Source: Pelargonium cotyledonis (Eukaryota > Streptophyta > Magnoliopsida > Geraniales > Geraniaceae). From it: DNA of 23,981 bases. The notes beneath the pieces were generated by a model. It made no database searches and was not told the origin of the DNA. It saw only the letters and a program-made list of their open reading frames with translations. Location of the stretch: positions 1 to 23,981 of the forward strand of contig JAYMTA010000815.1 of NCBI GenBank assembly GCA_036897625.1, in the 5' to 3' direction. A program made the position numbers and the translations under genes. Each line of letters opens with the position of its first letter. The first letter of the stretch is position 1. Shown piece by piece: positions 15,675 to 23,981 of this stretch.

Positions 15675-15975
15675 AAGTGGGCGATGTCGAACATTCTTGG
15701 GTAGCCACGGCGCAGCATGGCCCTCGATGCTGCAACATCAAAGGTTGAGAATGGAGGTTGAAGAACCTAAGTAGGTCGGGCGAGGTTGAACACATTTTGG
15801 GAGGCATGCTATTACATCTAGGTTGAGCATAGAGATTGAGGAGGCTTGGTAGGGTAAGATTGATCATTTTCGGAGAGTTATGTCGCGTCTTCGAGGTTGA
15901 TGAACTTTGGTTCGGGTGGTTGATCATTCGAGAGATAGTGTTGGAGGGCTATACTGAACATGTTTAGAGAGCTTG
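15675..15975. repeat. Diverged minisatellite-like tandem repeat
   Basis: A GC-richer block with recurring words: gtcgaacattcttggg (15686), gttgaacacattttggg (15785), attgatcattttcgg (15859), gttgatcattcgaga (15919). Each is followed by a purine-rich stretch ending in aggttga-like words. Spacings of about 99, 74 and 60 bases show an old, decayed array. The long open frame on the - strand here (15535-15927) mirrors the repeat and is not a supported gene. Confidence 0.5.
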
Positions 15976-16262
15976 TCGAGAGGGGAGGCTACGTTGGTCA
16001 CCCAAGTGAGACTTGACTTCTATCTAGCACGTGAAGTGCAATAACCAAAATCATTTTCAAAGGCGTACTCGCATGGTGCACAAGGATTGTATGTTGTTTT
16101 ATTATTCATAACTGACACTTATGATTTTTTGAAAGAACGATGCTATATGCACAAAAATTTATAAAAAATATTTGTACAAAGTGAGATTTGAAGTGTCAAA
16201 ATAAAAATTATTAATTATCAATATAATCTAATTTTCTAAAAAGTTCACTTTAAGTTTAAAAA

Positions 16263-16621
16263 GGAAAAATGTCCAAAATGGTCCATAAATTATCTTGTTC
16301 GTGCCATTTTGGTCCTGAACTATCAAACCTGTCATTTCAGTTTAAAACATAAAAGAAAGAGCCTTTATAATCCAAACATTACCAAAAACCGAACCCTATC
16401 AATACATTCTGTTAAAATCATTAGCGAAACCGTTAAATTTTCATTAAAAAAATTTTTTTAGAAAAAAAAATTTCACGTCATCAAAACTTTACGAATTCCG
16501 TCAATTATTTTGAAAACGTTTGGACTAGCGCCTATTTTTTGGACTAAAATGGCACGTTTGATAGTTTAGAAACCAAAATTGCATGAACTTGATAGTTTAT
16601 GAATCATTTTGAACTTTTTCC
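16263..16621. mobile_element. 359-bp Mutator-type MITE with about 79-bp terminal inverted repeats
   Basis: The left end (16263-16341: ggaaaaatgtccaaaatggt, then ccataaattatc...gccattttggtcc...aactatcaaac) is inverted at the right end (16543-16621) with roughly three quarters identity. The flanking 9-mers gtttaaaaa (16254-16262) and atttaaaaa (16622-16630) match at 8 of 9 positions, the target duplication size of Mutator-like elements. There is no coding capacity, so it depends on a transposase elsewhere. It sits between the convergent THA1 and JMJ16 genes. Confidence 0.85.
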
Positions 16622-16697
16622 ATTTAAAAAGGTTAAACCAGCTCCATATACTCTATCGGTGATCTATTCAATCAATATTATGTCCTACAATATAACC

Positions 16698-16754
16698 AAA
16701 ATAGCCATTGTTTTTTTTTTTTTTTTTTTTGATAATATAAAATAGCCATTGTTT
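16698..16754. repeat. Poly(T) insertion flanked by 16-bp direct repeats
   Basis: aaaatagccattgttt at 16698-16713 is repeated exactly at 16739-16754, with a T run of about 20 and gataatat between. The layout looks like a target-site duplication around a tail-only retroposon in - orientation. Replication slippage could also explain it. Confidence 0.6.
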
Positions 16755-16975
16755 GACAAATGAATAGAACAAATCAAATAGAATTTGACAAAAGACTTGA
16801 ATATGCCAAGACACCATGGAGTGTAAACAAAAATGGGCCATTCCATGTGCAATGTAACTACAAAATGCAAATTTTATATTCCAATGCTATGTTCTTTAAC
16901 TAAAACTATGCTCATAACACACATTTGAAACTTCTAATCCACCCAGGTACCATTAGCAAAAGGTAGTAAAACCCA

Positions 16976-16996
16976 AAAAAAAAAAAAAAAAAAAAC
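16976..16996 (+). repeat. Poly(A) tract
   Basis: An uninterrupted A run of about 20 bases in the region downstream of JMJ16; on the - strand it is a T run past the JMJ16 stop. No target duplication was recognised around it. Confidence 0.7.
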
Positions 16997-17051
16997 TACA
17001 ATAAAAATTGTACACGTATCGAAGAAGAAAAGAAAAAAGCATTAGAAAATG

Positions 17052-17073
17052 ACATATCGTAGAGACGATATGT
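17052..17073. repeat. Perfect 9-bp stem, 4-base loop hairpin
   Basis: acatatcgt (17052-17060), loop agag, acgatatgt (17065-17073). It lies about 250 bases past the JMJ16 stop codon on that gene's transcribed strand, so it could fold in a 3'UTR if the transcript runs this far. No U-tract terminator follows, nor would one be expected in a plant protein gene. Confidence 0.7.
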
Positions 17074-17323
17074 GATGTGAATTTGATACTCCTGCTAAGG
17101 ATTATTGCGGACACCACATGGCAAAAATTGGGTATCCACCAGATCAATCTTACCTTCTAAATGCTAGTTACGAGCCAAGTTCGTCACTACGTCTGTATGA
17201 GGATAAGTAGTTTTCTTTTCTCGGTTGTAAAGAATTGGGTTGGGTTAAAAATGCAAGGCAACCTGGAAAGGGCCAAAAAGAAGTCAGAATTTACAGGTTG
17301 GGAACTGACCGGGAAGATCAGTT

Positions 17324-23231
<5,908 letters not shown>

Positions 23232-23237
23232 CAACAC

Positions 23238-23350
23238 TGCACACCATGAGAAAAAGAATATGGTATCATGTACAAAAAAAAAACGATAAATACGTTAATA
23301 GAGACGTTTGCATCAGAAATACTGTCCAATAGACGCCTAGCTTAGCTAAC
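23238..23350 (-). other. Probable 5'UTR intron of JMJ16
   Basis: On the - strand an acceptor (ttctcatggtgtgcag) ends about 6 bases before the start codon at 23231, and a donor (aaag/gttagc) lies at 23350. The interval is T-rich on the gene strand. Inferred from splice signals alone. Confidence 0.5.
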
Positions 23351-23439
23351 CTTTACTGATCACAGCTAAACAGTCTGAATCTAAAGAAGTCAAAGCTGTT
23401 TTCCAGGCATCTCAACGAATAGCTGAAAGGAATGCTTAT
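23351..23439 (-). other. Candidate JMJ16 5'UTR exon with a 6-codon uORF
   Basis: Bounded by an acceptor (taatgcag ending at 23440) and a donor at 23350. Within it, 23410-23390 reads ATG, five codons, TGA (MPGKQL). If this exon is in the mRNA, the uORF would precede the main ATG by about 75 spliced bases and could lower translation. No transcript evidence is available here. Confidence 0.4.
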
Positions 23440-23981
23440 CTGCATTACAATTAAATACAAGGGAAATTATCAGAAGAACCCGATTAAGTTTAGTAGGCTA
23501 CCCAATTATCCATGATCACATATGATATGATGAATGGTTAAACTTGTTGCAACCAAACAGAACTACCAAACCCCAAAACAACAAAATTAGAAGGGATTAT
23601 CAGTTGACTTAAACAATTTTAATGGCTGATACACATGAAGAACACGAAGATCCTCAATTAAATTTGCAGCTGAGCTCAAGATTTATACGATAGATTACAT
23701 AATTAATCTCAGTAACATAACAGAATAACAACAAAAGGGCTTCAATATGGTGCATTTGAGCCAAAACCAAAAACAAAACAAAAAACTAAGAAAAAAAATA
23801 CCTAATCTTACTATTGTATCATATCTGGGTCTCTAAAATTTCAGTTTCTACAATCAGCTGACCAAATTCATGGAGAATTACATAAAAGGACAAACAAGAC
23901 AAAAGGTACTTTGAATAGAATTAATAATTGAAATTTTGACAAAAATGCTCTTACATGTGCTTGATTGATCCAATAGCCTGA
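23440..23981 (-). promoter_or_regulatory. Upstream region of JMJ16 (leader intron or promoter)
   Basis: AT-rich, non-coding on both strands. It should contain a further leader intron, the transcription start or part of the promoter. No TATA box or repeat could be assigned with confidence, and the gene's 5' end may lie beyond the window. Confidence 0.35.

Noticed and set aside
15535-15927. 130-aa - strand open frame between THA1 and JMJ16
   Set aside because: Its repeated S/T/P-rich pattern follows the underlying DNA repeat. No known domain or splice context was seen; kept only as a repeat observation.

Overview
The window is nuclear DNA of a flowering plant, almost certainly a eudicot. It is AT-rich and holds three conserved plant genes with many GT-AG introns, separated by gene-poor DNA with degraded transposon pieces. 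Protein similarity, recalled from memory, is closest to dicot orthologues. Several repeats resemble ones known from woody dicots such as Rosaceae, but the species cannot be fixed from the sequence.

Layout. (1) 607-6114, + strand: a four-exon CDC5/CEF1-type MYB gene, the core subunit of the NineTeen/MOS4-associated spliceosomal complex, with an unusually long acidic, internally repeated C-terminus. (2) 6115 to about 11100: a 5 kb intergenic stretch with no convincing gene. It holds a decayed LINE-type RNase H domain on the - strand, several direct and inverted repeats and a 'cgtgt'-rich degraded repeat. (3) 12195-15211, + strand: a nine-coding-exon low-specificity L-threonine aldolase gene (THA1-like, 358 aa), probably with a 5'UTR intron. 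Two of its introns carry SINE-like remnants. (4) 15212-17323: convergent intergenic DNA with a diverged minisatellite, a 359-bp Mutator-type MITE with near-intact target duplication, and a poly(T) insertion flanked by direct repeats. (5) 23231-17324, - strand: an eleven-coding-exon JmjN/JmjC/C5HC2/FYRN/FYRC histone H3K4 demethylase (JMJ16-like, 1264 aa), with a likely 5'UTR exon and intron upstream.

How the genes relate. The three act in different processes (splicing and small-RNA biogenesis, threonine catabolism, chromatin) and share no operon or pathway. The link is positional. THA1 and JMJ16 are neighbouring loci in Arabidopsis (At1g08630 and At1g08620, from memory), and CDC5 (At1g09770) lies on the same chromosome arm, so this is probably a conserved syntenic block. 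All exon joins were checked for reading frame and GT-AG ends by hand. No wholly novel system was found. The most interesting signals are recent tandem duplications inside CDC5 and JMJ16 (the latter duplicating a SUMO-consensus site near a SUMO-interacting motif), retroposon remnants inside THA1 and JMJ16 introns, and a possible uORF ahead of JMJ16.
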